Origin: JAVJSD01 sp040219575
GTDB lineage: Bacteria; Planctomycetota; Planctomycetia; Pirellulales; Pirellulaceae
Direction of reading: 5' to 3'
Length of the DNA stretch: 64,000 bases
Assembly: GCA_040219575.1 (NCBI GenBank)
Contig: JAVJSD010000056.1
Coordinates: forward strand, 1 to 64,000
Shown piece by piece: positions 8,142-16,182 of this stretch. The notes below the pieces were generated by a model that was given only the letters and a program-made list of their open reading frames with translations, had not been told where the DNA came from and did not search any database. Both the position numbers and the translations under genes were made by a program. Position 1 is the first letter of the stretch; the number at the start of each line of letters is the position of its first letter.

Positions 8142-9056
8142 TCAGTGCGATGGGGGCGACGTGGCGGCGGGGAGGAACATGCGACTGGGGCGAAGCTGGT
8201 CGGTCGCGCGGGGCACGAGGATGGCCGCGAGCTCCCCGCTGGGCGTGAGGGCGGCGAACTCGTCGGCGGTGGACTCGGTGGACTCCTCGGCGGACGTGCG
8301 GCCGCCGGCTTGAATCGCCATGCCGCGGCGGATGCGCTCGCACTCCTCGGCGGTGAGCTGCACGGTCGGCAGTCCTTCAACGGCGCGCGCCGCGGGAAGC
8401 AGATGCCGGCCGAGGTTCTCGCGCGTCAACGCGTCGGGTGAGACGGCGTCCTCCAGGCGGAAACCGCCGATGGCGGTGCGGCACAGGTCGGACATGACCG
8501 CGGCCGTTCCCAGCGACGCCGCCAGGTCGCGGCCGATGGCGCGGATGTACGTGCCGCCGCCGCACTCCACGTCGAGCTCCAGTCGCGGGTAGTCGTAGTC
8601 TCGCAACGCCAGGCGATAGACGATCACCGGGCGGGCCTCCAACTCGAACGATTCCCCACGTCGGGCCAGGTCGTAGGCGCGCTTGCCTTTCACCTTCAGG
8701 GCCGAGAACGCCGGCGGGCGCTGCATGATCCGGCCGGTCAATGCCGGCAGCGCCGCTTCGATTTGCTCGCGGGTGGGAATCGATGCGTCAGACAATTCGG
8801 CGACGCTTCCTTCCACGTCGTCGGTGTCGCTCGATCGCCCCAGCAGAAATGTGCCGCGGTACCTCTTCGGCATCCGCTGCACGTACTCGACGAGTCGCGT
8901 GGCCGGTCCGACGCCGACGACCAGCACGCCAAAGGCCAACGGGTCGAGCGTGCCGGCGTGTCCCGCTTTGGCCGGTTTGACCAATCGCTGCACCTGGTTG
9001 ACCACATCGCGCGATGTGACGTGCGGCGGTTTGAGAAGATTCAGAATGCCGAACAA
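8142..9056 (-). CDS. truB: tRNA pseudouridine(55) synthase TruB
   Basis: 304 residues, the usual length. The N-terminus (GILNLLKPPHVTSRDVVNQV) and the catalytic motif AGHAGTLDPLAFGVL with Asp38 are diagnostic of TruB, which isomerises U55 in the T-loop of tRNA. The GGGTYIRAIGRDLA segment and the C-terminal region with ALTPSGELAAIL fit the family. The gene converges with the upstream metallopeptidase gene across only about 40 bases. It is often next to rbfA/infB in bacteria but not here. Confidence 0.95.
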   Translation of the reverse strand: MFGILNLLKPPHVTSRDVVNQVQRLVKPAKAGHAGTLDPLAFGVLVVGVGPATRLVEYVQRMPKRYRGTFLLGRSSDTDDVEGSVAELSDASIPTREQIEAALPALTGRIMQRPPAFSALKVKGKRAYDLARRGESFELEARPVIVYRLALRDYDYPRLELDVECGGGTYIRAIGRDLAASLGTAAVMSDLCRTAIGGFRLEDAVSPDALTRENLGRHLLPAARAVEGLPTVQLTAEECERIRRGMAIQAGGRTSAEESTESTADEFAALTPSGELAAILVPRATDQLRPSRMFLPAATSPPSH

Positions 9057-9158
9057 GAGCGGTGGGGCGGATTTTCGACCCGCCTCGTCTCATCAGATGG
9101 AGAGTGGTTGTCTTCGACTTTGAAGTTCAGAACCGCATGCTGATCGCCGGATTCACGG

Positions 9159-9617
9159 TTACGACGACGGTTGATTGCGAACCTGCAGGAACAGCATGCG
9201 AAGCTCGTGCAGCACACCCTCGAGCATCTTGCTCTCCTCGGGCGTGAGATTGCCTTTGGTTTTTTCTTCGAGGACGCCCAGCAGGTCGATGTAGTGCCGG
9301 GCGAGTTCGGGCCGCACGACCGGCTTGTCTTCGCCGGGGATGGCCAACTGTCCCAGCGCCATGGCGGCCTGCGTGGCCATCGAGCTGACGAGCAGGGGAA
9401 ACGACGCGGGCGGGAGTTGGGACTCGCCCGGCTCCTGCGCCGCTGGCCGCGAGGCGTCTGGCGAGGAGGCGGCGTCCGTCGGAGATGCGGGAGCTTCCGC
9501 GGCCGCCGCTTCCTGCTTTTGTTCCTGCTCGCGGAGCGTCTCGCGTTCGGCCTCGACCTGGGCCTTCCAGTCTTCATCGACGACGAGTTTTGGTTTCTGT
9601 TCGCCTTGGTCGGACAT
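9159..9617 (-). CDS. DUF1844 domain protein
   Basis: 152 residues. The N-terminal 75 residues are low-complexity, acidic and Ala/Pro-rich (disordered). The C-terminal half carries the DUF1844 pattern FPLLVSSMATQAAMALGQL followed by HYIDLLGVLEEKTKGNLTPE. Function of DUF1844 is unknown; the family is small, soluble and widespread in Planctomycetes and Acidobacteria. It lies about 100 bases upstream of truB and about 40 bases downstream of a zinc-ribbon gene on the same strand, so the three may be cotranscribed. Confidence 0.85.
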   Translation of the reverse strand: MSDQGEQKPKLVVDEDWKAQVEAERETLREQEQKQEAAAAEAPASPTDAASSPDASRPAAQEPGESQLPPASFPLLVSSMATQAAMALGQLAIPGEDKPVVRPELARHYIDLLGVLEEKTKGNLTPEESKMLEGVLHELRMLFLQVRNQPSS

Positions 9618-9659
9618 GCATCGTTCCCCACAAACCTGGAGGTCATCTCAAGGCGGCTG

Positions 9660-9830
9660 CTAGCCGCGGCCGCCTTCACAACACGTTTCACAGATGGTGT
9701 GGCAACGCCCGCACTGCAATTTGCCGCGAATCTCGATCAGCGAGCCGCCGCAGACGGGGCAGGCCGGCCGGGGCGAATTGCAGTGGGATTCGCGCGCTTC
9801 ACGGGAATTGCTTCGCGTCTCATCCTGCAT
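9660..9830 (-). CDS. Small zinc-ribbon protein, 56 residues
   Basis: Reading the minus strand from ATG 9830-9828 gives a 56-residue protein. A disordered N-terminus is followed by CPVCGGSLIEIRGKLQCGRC and then HTICETCCEGG. The CPxC...CGxC pattern is a zinc ribbon, with an extra CxxCC near the end and one Cys near residue 17. AGGAG lies eight bases before the ATG, which supports translation. Such mini zinc ribbons are easily missed in annotation. Function unknown; the neighbouring DUF1844 and truB genes hint at a housekeeping or RNA-related context. Confidence 0.7.
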   Translation of the reverse strand: MQDETRSNSREARESHCNSPRPACPVCGGSLIEIRGKLQCGRCHTICETCCEGGRG

Positions 9831-9877
9831 GACGCAAGCTCCTCAAGAAATGTTCGTCGAACGTCGTTGAGAATCTG

Positions 9878-10012
9878 GTAGCGGAAGTCGCCCGACTTCC
9901 GAGTTGCTGCAAATGCGTCGTCGGAAGTCTGGCGACTTCCGCTACAAGGACTCGTCGGATGTCTGGCGACTTCCGCTACCATGGCTCGTCGGCAGTCACG
10001 ACTTTCGCTGCA
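9878..10012. repeat. Cluster of family A hairpin repeats
   Basis: Three to four copies of the GTAGCGGAAGTCG-type sequence occur in alternating orientation: GTAGCGGAAGTCGCCCGACT at 9878, its complement GTCTGGCGACTTCCGCTAC ending near 9944, a second near-identical copy ending near 9980, and a more diverged one to about 10012. They fill the gap between glgP and the zinc-ribbon gene and could act as transcript-end hairpins for glgP. Confidence 0.75.
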
Positions 10013-10016
10013 GGGG

Positions 10017-12218
10017 CTATCGCACCGACATGTCGCAGCTCAAGCCGCCGGCGGCGGGCAGGTAGCAACTGCGGGTGTAGTCCATCACCATGCGGTGCGA
10101 ACTGAACCGCCAGGCGAGCGAGCCGATGGAGTTCATCATCCGCTTGATCCAGCCGCGAGGCAGGCCGTCCACGTCGCGGTCGTAGTACATGGGGATGACT
10201 TCCTTCTCCAGCGTCTCGTACAGCGACAGCGAGTCGCGCTGGTCGGTGACGCTGTCGTCGACGTGGTTGGTGCCCTTGCCGATGGCGAAGCCGTTCGCGC
10301 CGTCGTAGGCCTCCGCCCACCAACCGTCGAGCACCGACAGATTCAGTCCGCCGTTGAGAACGGCCTTTTGGCCGCTGGTGCCGGACGCCTCCAGCGGACG
10401 ACGCGGATTGTTCAACCACACATCGACGCCCTGAATCATGTGGCGGCAGACGTTGATGTCGTAGTCCTCGATGAACACGATGCGGCCGCTGAAACGCGGG
10501 TCGTGGCGGTTGTTGGCGATTTCCTGGATGAACTGCTTGCCCGGCTCATCCTTGGGATGCGCCTTGCCGGCGAAGATGAATTGCACGGGGCGCTGCGGAT
10601 CGTTGACGAGCTTCAGCACGCGGTCGACGTCCCGCAGAATCAAGTTGGCCCGTTTGTACGTGGCGAACCGCCGGCCGAAGCCGATCGTCAGCACGTTGGG
10701 GTCGAGCAGGTTGCGGGCTGTCTCGACCGCCTCGTCGCTTTCGCCGCGGCGGCGGCACTGCCGGCTCACCCGGCGTCGCACGAACGCCAGCAGCAGGTTC
10801 TTCAGCGCAGCGTGGGTCTCCCACAACTCGCCGGGGTCGATCTCGTAGATGTTCTGCCAGACTTCCGCCTCGCCGACGCGGCTGGCCCAATTGGCCGGGA
10901 AGTGGCGGTCGTAAAGCTGCATCATCTGCCAGGCCAGCCAACTGGGCGTGTGCACGCCGTTGGTGATGTGGCCGATGGGGATTTCCTCCTCGACGCGCCA
11001 GGGCCACAAGTGGGCCCACATCCGCCGGCTGACGTGGCCGTGCAACGAACTGACCGCGTTGGCCCGCCGCGAGGCCTTCAGCCCCAGCACCGTCATGCAG
11101 AACGGCTCCGACTCGTTGTGCGGCTCCACGCGGCCCAGTCCCATCAGTTGTTCGTAGGAGATGCCCAGCTTGTCGCGCAGCGGTCCAAGGTGTTCCTCGA
11201 CCATGCCGCCGTCGAAACGATCGTGTCCCGCGGGCACCGGGGTATGCGTGGTGAAGACGGTGTGCTGGGCGACTTCGCGCAGCGCGTCGTCGAAGCTCAT
11301 GCCCTCGTCCTGGATCTTTTGGCGCACGACTTCCAGGGGGGCGAAGGCGCTGTGGCCTTCGTTCAAGTGATAGACGCCCGGGGAAATTCCCAACGCCTTC
11401 AGCGCGCGGACGCCGCCCACCCCGAGCACCAACTCCTGGCGAATGCGGGTCCGCTCGTCGCCGCCGTACAGCCGACTGGTGAGCTGCCGGTCGTGGGGGC
11501 TGTTGCCGTCCACATCGCAGTCCAGCAGGTACAGCCGCACGCGTCCCACGCGCATCAGCCATACCTTGGCCAACAGCGCGCCGTTGCGCGTGTCGATCGA
11601 GATCGTGATCGCCTCGCCGCTGGGAGAGTAGGCGGGTTCGATCGCCAGGTTTTCGACCTTCGTATCGAGGTACTCTTCCTGCTGGTAGGCGTTGCCGTCG
11701 AGGTGTTGCTTGAAGTAGCCCTGGTCGTAGAACAGACCAATCGCGATCAGCGGCACTCCCAGTCCGCTGGCGCTCTTGATATGGTCGCCCGAGAGCACGC
11801 CCAAACCGCCGGAGTAGATCGGCAGCGACTCGTGGATGCCGAACTCGGCCGAGAAATAGCAGACGGGCTTGGCCCCCAGCACGCCGGCGTGGGTGGCGCC
11901 CCAGGTCTGCTTGTTGGTCAGGTATTCCTTCAGCCGACGGAAGGCGTGATTGATGCGGCTGTAGAGCACCATCTCGGCGGCCCGGGCGTCGAGCCGTTCC
12001 GGAGTGAACTCCTTCAGCAGGGCGATCGGATTATGGTCAAGCTGCCGCCAGCGGATCGGGTCGAGATCGCGGAACAGGTTGATGACGTCGGGGTGCCACG
12101 TCCACCACAGATTGCGGGCCAGCTCCATGCACTTTTCATAGAGCGACTCGGCCGAGAGGTCGCTGGGGGGCGTAACGGACGAATGATGCGTGGGAGCAAT
12201 CGTGTCGATCGTGCTCAT
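10017..12218 (-). CDS. glgP: Alpha-glucan phosphorylase (GT35)
   Basis: 733 residues. It degrades glycogen-type alpha-1,4-glucans to glucose-1-phosphate in the cytoplasm. Evidence: the NLWWTWHPDV start typical of the shorter bacterial subfamily, YFSAEFGIHESLPIYSGGLG, GVYHLNEGHSAF, GHITNGVHTPSW, GFGRRFATYKRAN, and the PLP motif EASGTSGQKAVLNGG with Lys618 as the probable Schiff-base lysine. ATG 12218 is preferred over an in-frame ATG 24 bases upstream because AAGGGA sits six bases before it. No other glycogen gene is adjacent. A perfect TTGACA (12415-12410, minus) upstream may be its -35 box. Confidence 0.93.
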   Translation of the reverse strand: MSTIDTIAPTHHSSVTPPSDLSAESLYEKCMELARNLWWTWHPDVINLFRDLDPIRWRQLDHNPIALLKEFTPERLDARAAEMVLYSRINHAFRRLKEYLTNKQTWGATHAGVLGAKPVCYFSAEFGIHESLPIYSGGLGVLSGDHIKSASGLGVPLIAIGLFYDQGYFKQHLDGNAYQQEEYLDTKVENLAIEPAYSPSGEAITISIDTRNGALLAKVWLMRVGRVRLYLLDCDVDGNSPHDRQLTSRLYGGDERTRIRQELVLGVGGVRALKALGISPGVYHLNEGHSAFAPLEVVRQKIQDEGMSFDDALREVAQHTVFTTHTPVPAGHDRFDGGMVEEHLGPLRDKLGISYEQLMGLGRVEPHNESEPFCMTVLGLKASRRANAVSSLHGHVSRRMWAHLWPWRVEEEIPIGHITNGVHTPSWLAWQMMQLYDRHFPANWASRVGEAEVWQNIYEIDPGELWETHAALKNLLLAFVRRRVSRQCRRRGESDEAVETARNLLDPNVLTIGFGRRFATYKRANLILRDVDRVLKLVNDPQRPVQFIFAGKAHPKDEPGKQFIQEIANNRHDPRFSGRIVFIEDYDINVCRHMIQGVDVWLNNPRRPLEASGTSGQKAVLNGGLNLSVLDGWWAEAYDGANGFAIGKGTNHVDDSVTDQRDSLSLYETLEKEVIPMYYDRDVDGLPRGWIKRMMNSIGSLAWRFSSHRMVMDYTRSCYLPAAGGLSCDMSVR

Positions 12219-12698
12219 CTGATTCCCTTCGCGAGCGGACATAAGGCGTACACCGAACGCGCGTAGACACCAATCTGGTAGGGCTGCGTCACCCTGTCAG
12301 ACGGACGAGCGACCGGTATCGGTCCGCTTCCGTATCACCGAAACCAGTGGATTTCTTCGCGTAAAGCGAAACAATGTAACGCCTTTAGGTAACCCGCAGT
12401 GTGTTAGATTGTCAAGTATAGGCCGAGTTGTCGTGACGGGCGTCGTTGTCGTGACGGGTGTCGTCCAGCGCGCCAGCGTCGCTTCCCGCCGCGAGCGGGG
12501 CCGGTACCCGGTGTGTTGCGTGCTGGCGCAATTCAGTGTCCTCCTTGTGGACGATGGAGACCAATGGCGTCCCGACCACTTGGTGCGTGGTCGATTCCCC
12601 CTGATAATTCAGCCATCAACATGCCCTTCCCGGGCGGCAGTCGGCGAAACATATGGCTCCCAATCGCTAGCAGCAACGAACCGCGAAAGCCCTTCAGG
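12219..12698. other. Divergent intergenic region
   Basis: 480 bases between the divergent glgP and acyl-CoA dehydrogenase genes. Apart from the candidate glgP -35 box no structured element was recognised. An upstream in-frame ATG near 12621 could extend the dehydrogenase gene, but the added residues look non-conserved. Confidence 0.35.
12387..12415 (-). promoter_or_regulatory. Candidate sigma-70 promoter of glgP
   Basis: Minus strand reads TTGACA (12415-12410), then 17 bases, then a weak -10 (TTACCT). The -35 is perfect but the -10 is poor, so this is only suggestive. It is about 170 bases upstream of the glgP start. Confidence 0.25.
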
Positions 12699-13781
12699 AT
12701 GACCAGCCAAACTCGTATCACGCGTCCCGACGCTCCCGAGTTTGAAGCGTTGTGCCAGCAACTTGCCTCGCGCGCCGCCGATCTCGACCAACCTGGCGCC
12801 TGGCCGGCCGCGCAACTCGACCTGTGTGGCAAATTCGGCGTCTTTGAGTGGTTTCTTGAACCCGAGTGGGGCGGACAGGATTGGAGCGAGGCGGACCTGG
12901 TCCGGGGCTACTTGCGGCTCAGCGCCGCGTGTTTGACCACCACGTTCGTCATCACCCAACGCACCGGCGCCTGCCGCAGAATCGCCGTCAGCGAGAATCG
13001 AACGCTCCAACAGCGCCTGCTCCCGGACCTGGTCGGCGGCAAGACCTTCGCCACGGTCGGCATCTCGCACTTGACCACCAGCCGGCGTCACTTGAAGCGG
13101 CCCGTGTTGCGGGCGGAGCCGACCGAGCGCGGCTATCTGCTTGAGGGGTTCAGCCCGTGGGTGACGGGAGCCCCCTTCGCCCAAACGGTCGTGATCGGCG
13201 CCACGCTGGAAGACGGCCGCCAGATCCTGGCGGCGCTGCCGACCGACCGTCCGGGCGTGTCGACGCCGGAGCCTCCCGCGCTGGTGGGCGTTTCCGCAAG
13301 CCAAACCGGACAACTGCGTTGCGACCGCGTGGAGGTCGAGCACGATCTGCTGCTCGCCGGACCGATGGAGAACGTGATGCAGAGCGGCGCCGGGGCCAAG
13401 ACCGGCGGGTTGCAAACTTCGACGCTGGCGATCGGACTCGCCAAGGCCGCCGTCGACTTTCTCGCCCAGGAAGCGGCGAATCGCCCCGACCTGCTCGCAC
13501 CGGCCGAGGCGTTGCAGGCCGATTGGCAGCGCACCTGCGACGATCTGTTGGCCATGGCCGACGGCCAGGAAGTATGCAGCAACGAAAATCTCCGCACGCG
13601 GGCCAACAGCCTGGTGCTGCGCTGTACGCAAGCGGCCTTGTCGGCGGCCAAGGGAACGGGCTACGTTATCGGGCATCCGGCGGGTCGCTGGTGCCGCGAG
13701 GCGTTGTTTTTCCTGGTCTGGAGTTGTCCGCAACCCGTCGTTTCGGCCCATCTTTGCGAGTTGGCCGGCATCTCCGATTGA
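12699..13781 (+). CDS. Acyl-CoA dehydrogenase-like flavoprotein
   Basis: 360 residues. The N-terminal helical part (residues 1-110, with FEWFLEPEWGGQDWSEADL), the middle beta region (TFATVGISHLTT, SPWVTGAPFAQTVVIG) and the C-terminal helices (residues 225-355, including TQAALSAAKGTGYVIGHPAGRW) follow the acyl-CoA dehydrogenase fold. It is slightly shorter than typical (about 380-400), and the catalytic Glu cannot be placed with confidence, so the substrate is uncertain. Start ATG 12699 has only a weak upstream CAGG; an alternative ATG at 12621 exists. Confidence 0.75.
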   Translation: MTSQTRITRPDAPEFEALCQQLASRAADLDQPGAWPAAQLDLCGKFGVFEWFLEPEWGGQDWSEADLVRGYLRLSAACLTTTFVITQRTGACRRIAVSENRTLQQRLLPDLVGGKTFATVGISHLTTSRRHLKRPVLRAEPTERGYLLEGFSPWVTGAPFAQTVVIGATLEDGRQILAALPTDRPGVSTPEPPALVGVSASQTGQLRCDRVEVEHDLLLAGPMENVMQSGAGAKTGGLQTSTLAIGLAKAAVDFLAQEAANRPDLLAPAEALQADWQRTCDDLLAMADGQEVCSNENLRTRANSLVLRCTQAALSAAKGTGYVIGHPAGRWCREALFFLVWSCPQPVVSAHLCELAGISD

Positions 13782-13792
13782 ACGCGATCTCA

Positions 13793-13828
13793 GTACGACG
13801 GACGTCGACTTCCGTGTCGGTCGTACGC
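13793..13828. repeat. Hairpin repeat, family B (GTACGACGGACG)
   Basis: GTACGACGGACGTCGACTTC followed by a complementary end GTCGGTCGTAC gives a short stem. The same core recurs at 16077-16148 and in single arms near 28000 and 31575. Confidence 0.6.
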
Positions 13829-13865
13829 AGCCGAAGCGCCGCTCGAAGCGAGGCGCGTGAGTCGT

Positions 13866-14510
13866 ATGTCCCAGCAAGTTCATGTCGTCTGGCATCAGCA
13901 CCACGTCGAGCGGCCGCGCGGGTGCGTGGTGTGGTTCACCGGTTTGAGCGGATGCGGCAAGAGCACCGTCGCCAACCTGGTCGACCACAAACTGCACCAA
14001 CTCCAGCAGCCGAGTTTCTTGCTCGACGGCGACAACGTGCGCCACACGCTCAACGCCAGTCCGCAGATGCTAAAGGAGCGGCACGGCGAGGCGTTCGCGC
14101 GGCGGTTCGGTCTCGGGTTCTCGGCCGAGGACCGTGAGGAGAACATCCGTCGCATCGGCTGCGTCGCCGAACTCTTCTGTTCCGCCGGACTGGTGACGCT
14201 GACCGCGTTCGTCAGTCCCTACCGCTTGGATCGCCAGCGGGTGCGGGAGTTGATCGAAGAGCGCGGCGCCGCGGGCGATTTCGTCGAGGTCTTCGTCGAC
14301 GCCCCGCTCGACGTGTGCGAGAGCCGGGATCCCAAGGGGCTGTACAAGAAGGCCCGCGCCGGCGAGATCAAGGGCTTTACCGGCATCGACGATCCCTACG
14401 AACCGCCGGAGTCGCCGGAGATTCGACTGCAGTCGGCCCTGCATGCCCCCGAGGCGCTTGCCGAGCAGGTGATTGCGTACCTGCGCCGGTCGGGAAAGGT
14501 GCGAAAGTAG
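13866..14510 (+). CDS. cysC: Adenylylsulfate kinase (APS kinase)
   Basis: 214 residues. CysC phosphorylates APS to PAPS for sulfate assimilation or sulfation. The P-loop GLSGCGKST (about residues 26-34), LLDGDNVRH, the RFGLGFSAEDREENIRRIG segment, TAFVSPYR, and DPKGLYKKARAGEIKGFTGI are all canonical. The start is uncertain: GTG 13857 lies three codons upstream; ATG 13866 is chosen by default. No cysD/N is adjacent, so PAPS here may serve sulfation of glycans or lipids, consistent with the many sulfatases of Planctomycetes, but that is inference. Confidence 0.93.
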   Translation: MSQQVHVVWHQHHVERPRGCVVWFTGLSGCGKSTVANLVDHKLHQLQQPSFLLDGDNVRHTLNASPQMLKERHGEAFARRFGLGFSAEDREENIRRIGCVAELFCSAGLVTLTAFVSPYRLDRQRVRELIEERGAAGDFVEVFVDAPLDVCESRDPKGLYKKARAGEIKGFTGIDDPYEPPESPEIRLQSALHAPEALAEQVIAYLRRSGKVRK

Positions 14511-14550
14511 GCCCGACGCCGCGTCTTGCAGGTCAACAGTGAACGTGCCC

Positions 14551-14575
14551 GGAATGCGCGCGGGCGCGCATTTCC
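14551..14575 (+). terminator. Possible hairpin terminator after cysC
   Basis: An 8-bp stem AATGCGCG/CGCGCATT with loop CGGG (14553-14572), extended by GG/CC, lies 40 bases after the cysC stop and is followed by a short T-rich TTTCC. The T tract is weak. Confidence 0.4.
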
Positions 14576-14580
14576 TGAGA

Positions 14581-14714
14581 GTCCGCAGATGACGCAGATT
14601 TCCGCAGATACTTGAGAACCGATTGGGTCTTCACGTTTTGATTTGGCGAACGGTCAATGAAACGGTTGGCTGACGCTGCGTGAACATCTGCGGCAATCTG
14701 CGTCATCTGCGGAC
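14581..14714. repeat. Inverted repeat, 29-bp arms (ATCTGCGTCATCTGCGG)
   Basis: Arms 14581-14609 and 14686-14714 are complementary at 28 of 29 positions with a 76-base spacer. It could fold as a long hairpin downstream of cysC and upstream of isocitrate dehydrogenase. No coding frame is present. Confidence 0.85.
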
Positions 14715-14943
14715 CAACTCGGTTCCGGCGACGCCGGGCTGCGTTTCGTCCGTGGCGACGTCGTGTTTTTTCGGCCGTTTTTGCAGCGCCGGCGGGTGCG
14801 CCGCCTCGTTGACCGCCCGGCGGGGCGTGTGCTACTCTGCCGACTTCCCCACGACACGATGGCGTAAAACGCTCCCTTGGCCGAGCCTTTCCGCTGCGCA
14901 CGCCCTAACCCTTTCCAAAGATTCCCGACGAGGAGTGAGTGAC

Positions 14944-16041
14944 ATGGCCTACGATGTGACGTTGATCACTGGAGACGGCACCGGTCCCGAACTGGCGGAG
15001 GCCGCCCGCAAGTGCGTCGACGCCACGGGGGTCAAAATCAACTGGGACGAGCAGGAGGCCGGCGTCGATGTGATGGAGCGTCTCGGCACGCCCATTCCCG
15101 ATTCGGTGATGGACAGCGTCCGCAAGACCAAATGCGCGCTGAAGGCCCCGATCACCACGCCCGTCGGCACCGGTTTCCGCAGCATCAACGTCTACCTGCG
15201 GCAGGAACTGGGCCTGTTCGCCTGCATCCGCCCCTGCAAGTACTACCCCGGAGTGCGGAGCTTCTTCAGCGAGCAGGGCGTCGACATCATCATCGTCCGC
15301 GAGAACACCGAAGACCTGTACGCCGGCGTCGAGTTCGAGGCCGGCAAGCCCGAGACCTCGCAGCTGATCGAGTTCATCAACGGCCTGCCTTCGGACCGCA
15401 AGATCAAGACCGGCGGCGACGAGACGGGCGTCTCGATCAAACCGATCAGCGTCTCCGGCACGCAGCGCATCGTCCGCTGCGCGTTCGACTACGCCAAGAA
15501 GAACGGCCGCAAGAAGGTGACCGCCGTCCACAAGGCGAACATCATGAAGTACAGCGACGGCCTGTACCTGAAGACCGCCACGGAGGTGGCCAAGGAGTAT
15601 CCCGACATCGAGTTCGAGGAGCGGATCGTCGACAACATGTGCATGCAACTCACGCAGAAGCCGGAGTTGTACGACGTGCTGGTGCTGCCGAACCTGTATG
15701 GCGATATCGTCAGCGATCTCGGCGCCGGCATCGTGGGCGGTTTGGGCGTCGCCCCCGGCGCCAATATCGGACCCGACGGCGCGGTCTTCGAAGCCACGCA
15801 CGGCAGCGCCCCCAAGTACAAGGGGCAGAACAAGGTGAATCCCACGGCGCTGATTCTCTCGGGCATGCTCATGTTGCGGCACCTCGACGAGATGGACGCC
15901 GCCGAGCGGCTGGAGCAGGCCGTCGCCGCCGTGATCGCCGAAGGCAAGGACGTGACCTACGACCTGAAGCCGCATCGCGACGATCCTTCCGCCGTCGGCA
16001 CGCAGGAAATGGCCGCCGCCATCTGCGCCAAAATGAAGTAG
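14944..16041 (+). CDS. icd: NAD-type isocitrate dehydrogenase
   Basis: 365 residues. The MAYDVTLITGDGTGPEL start, the substrate loop CKYYPGVRSFFSEQGVDIII, VRENTEDLYAGVEF, the VHKANIMKYSDGLYL segment and the C-terminal GIVGGLGVAPGANIG, EATHGSAPKYKGQNKVNP identify the decarboxylating dehydrogenase superfamily; residues around the Tyr and Arg positions favour isocitrate over isopropylmalate. Length and the absence of the long NADP-type insertions suggest an NAD-dependent enzyme of the TCA cycle. GAGGAG nine bases upstream supports ATG 14944. Isopropylmalate dehydrogenase is the main alternative. Confidence 0.85.
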   Translation: MAYDVTLITGDGTGPELAEAARKCVDATGVKINWDEQEAGVDVMERLGTPIPDSVMDSVRKTKCALKAPITTPVGTGFRSINVYLRQELGLFACIRPCKYYPGVRSFFSEQGVDIIIVRENTEDLYAGVEFEAGKPETSQLIEFINGLPSDRKIKTGGDETGVSIKPISVSGTQRIVRCAFDYAKKNGRKKVTAVHKANIMKYSDGLYLKTATEVAKEYPDIEFEERIVDNMCMQLTQKPELYDVLVLPNLYGDIVSDLGAGIVGGLGVAPGANIGPDGAVFEATHGSAPKYKGQNKVNPTALILSGMLMLRHLDEMDAAERLEQAVAAVIAEGKDVTYDLKPHRDDPSAVGTQEMAAAICAKMK

Positions 16042-16076
16042 TCGCCTGAGTGCGTGGTTCTCATTGCGAGGGGTTG

Positions 16077-16148
16077 CGTACGACGGACGTCCGCGTCCGT
16101 CGCTTTCCGTTCGCCATATGCGTCCGACGGACGAGGACGTCCGTCGCA
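16077..16148. repeat. Hairpin repeat, family B, two inverted units
   Basis: GCGTACGACGGACGTCCGCG and a second unit GTCCGACGGACGAGGACGTC in opposite sense flank a short spacer. Each unit is itself near-palindromic. It sits between isocitrate dehydrogenase and lpxK. Confidence 0.7.
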
Positions 16149-16182
16149 CATTACACGCTCGGAGAGCGGGCAACGCATCGCG

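Noticed and set aside
9981..12266. 761-codon plus-strand frame opposite glgP
   Set aside because: glgP on the minus strand carries all family motifs; the opposite frame is compositional noise.
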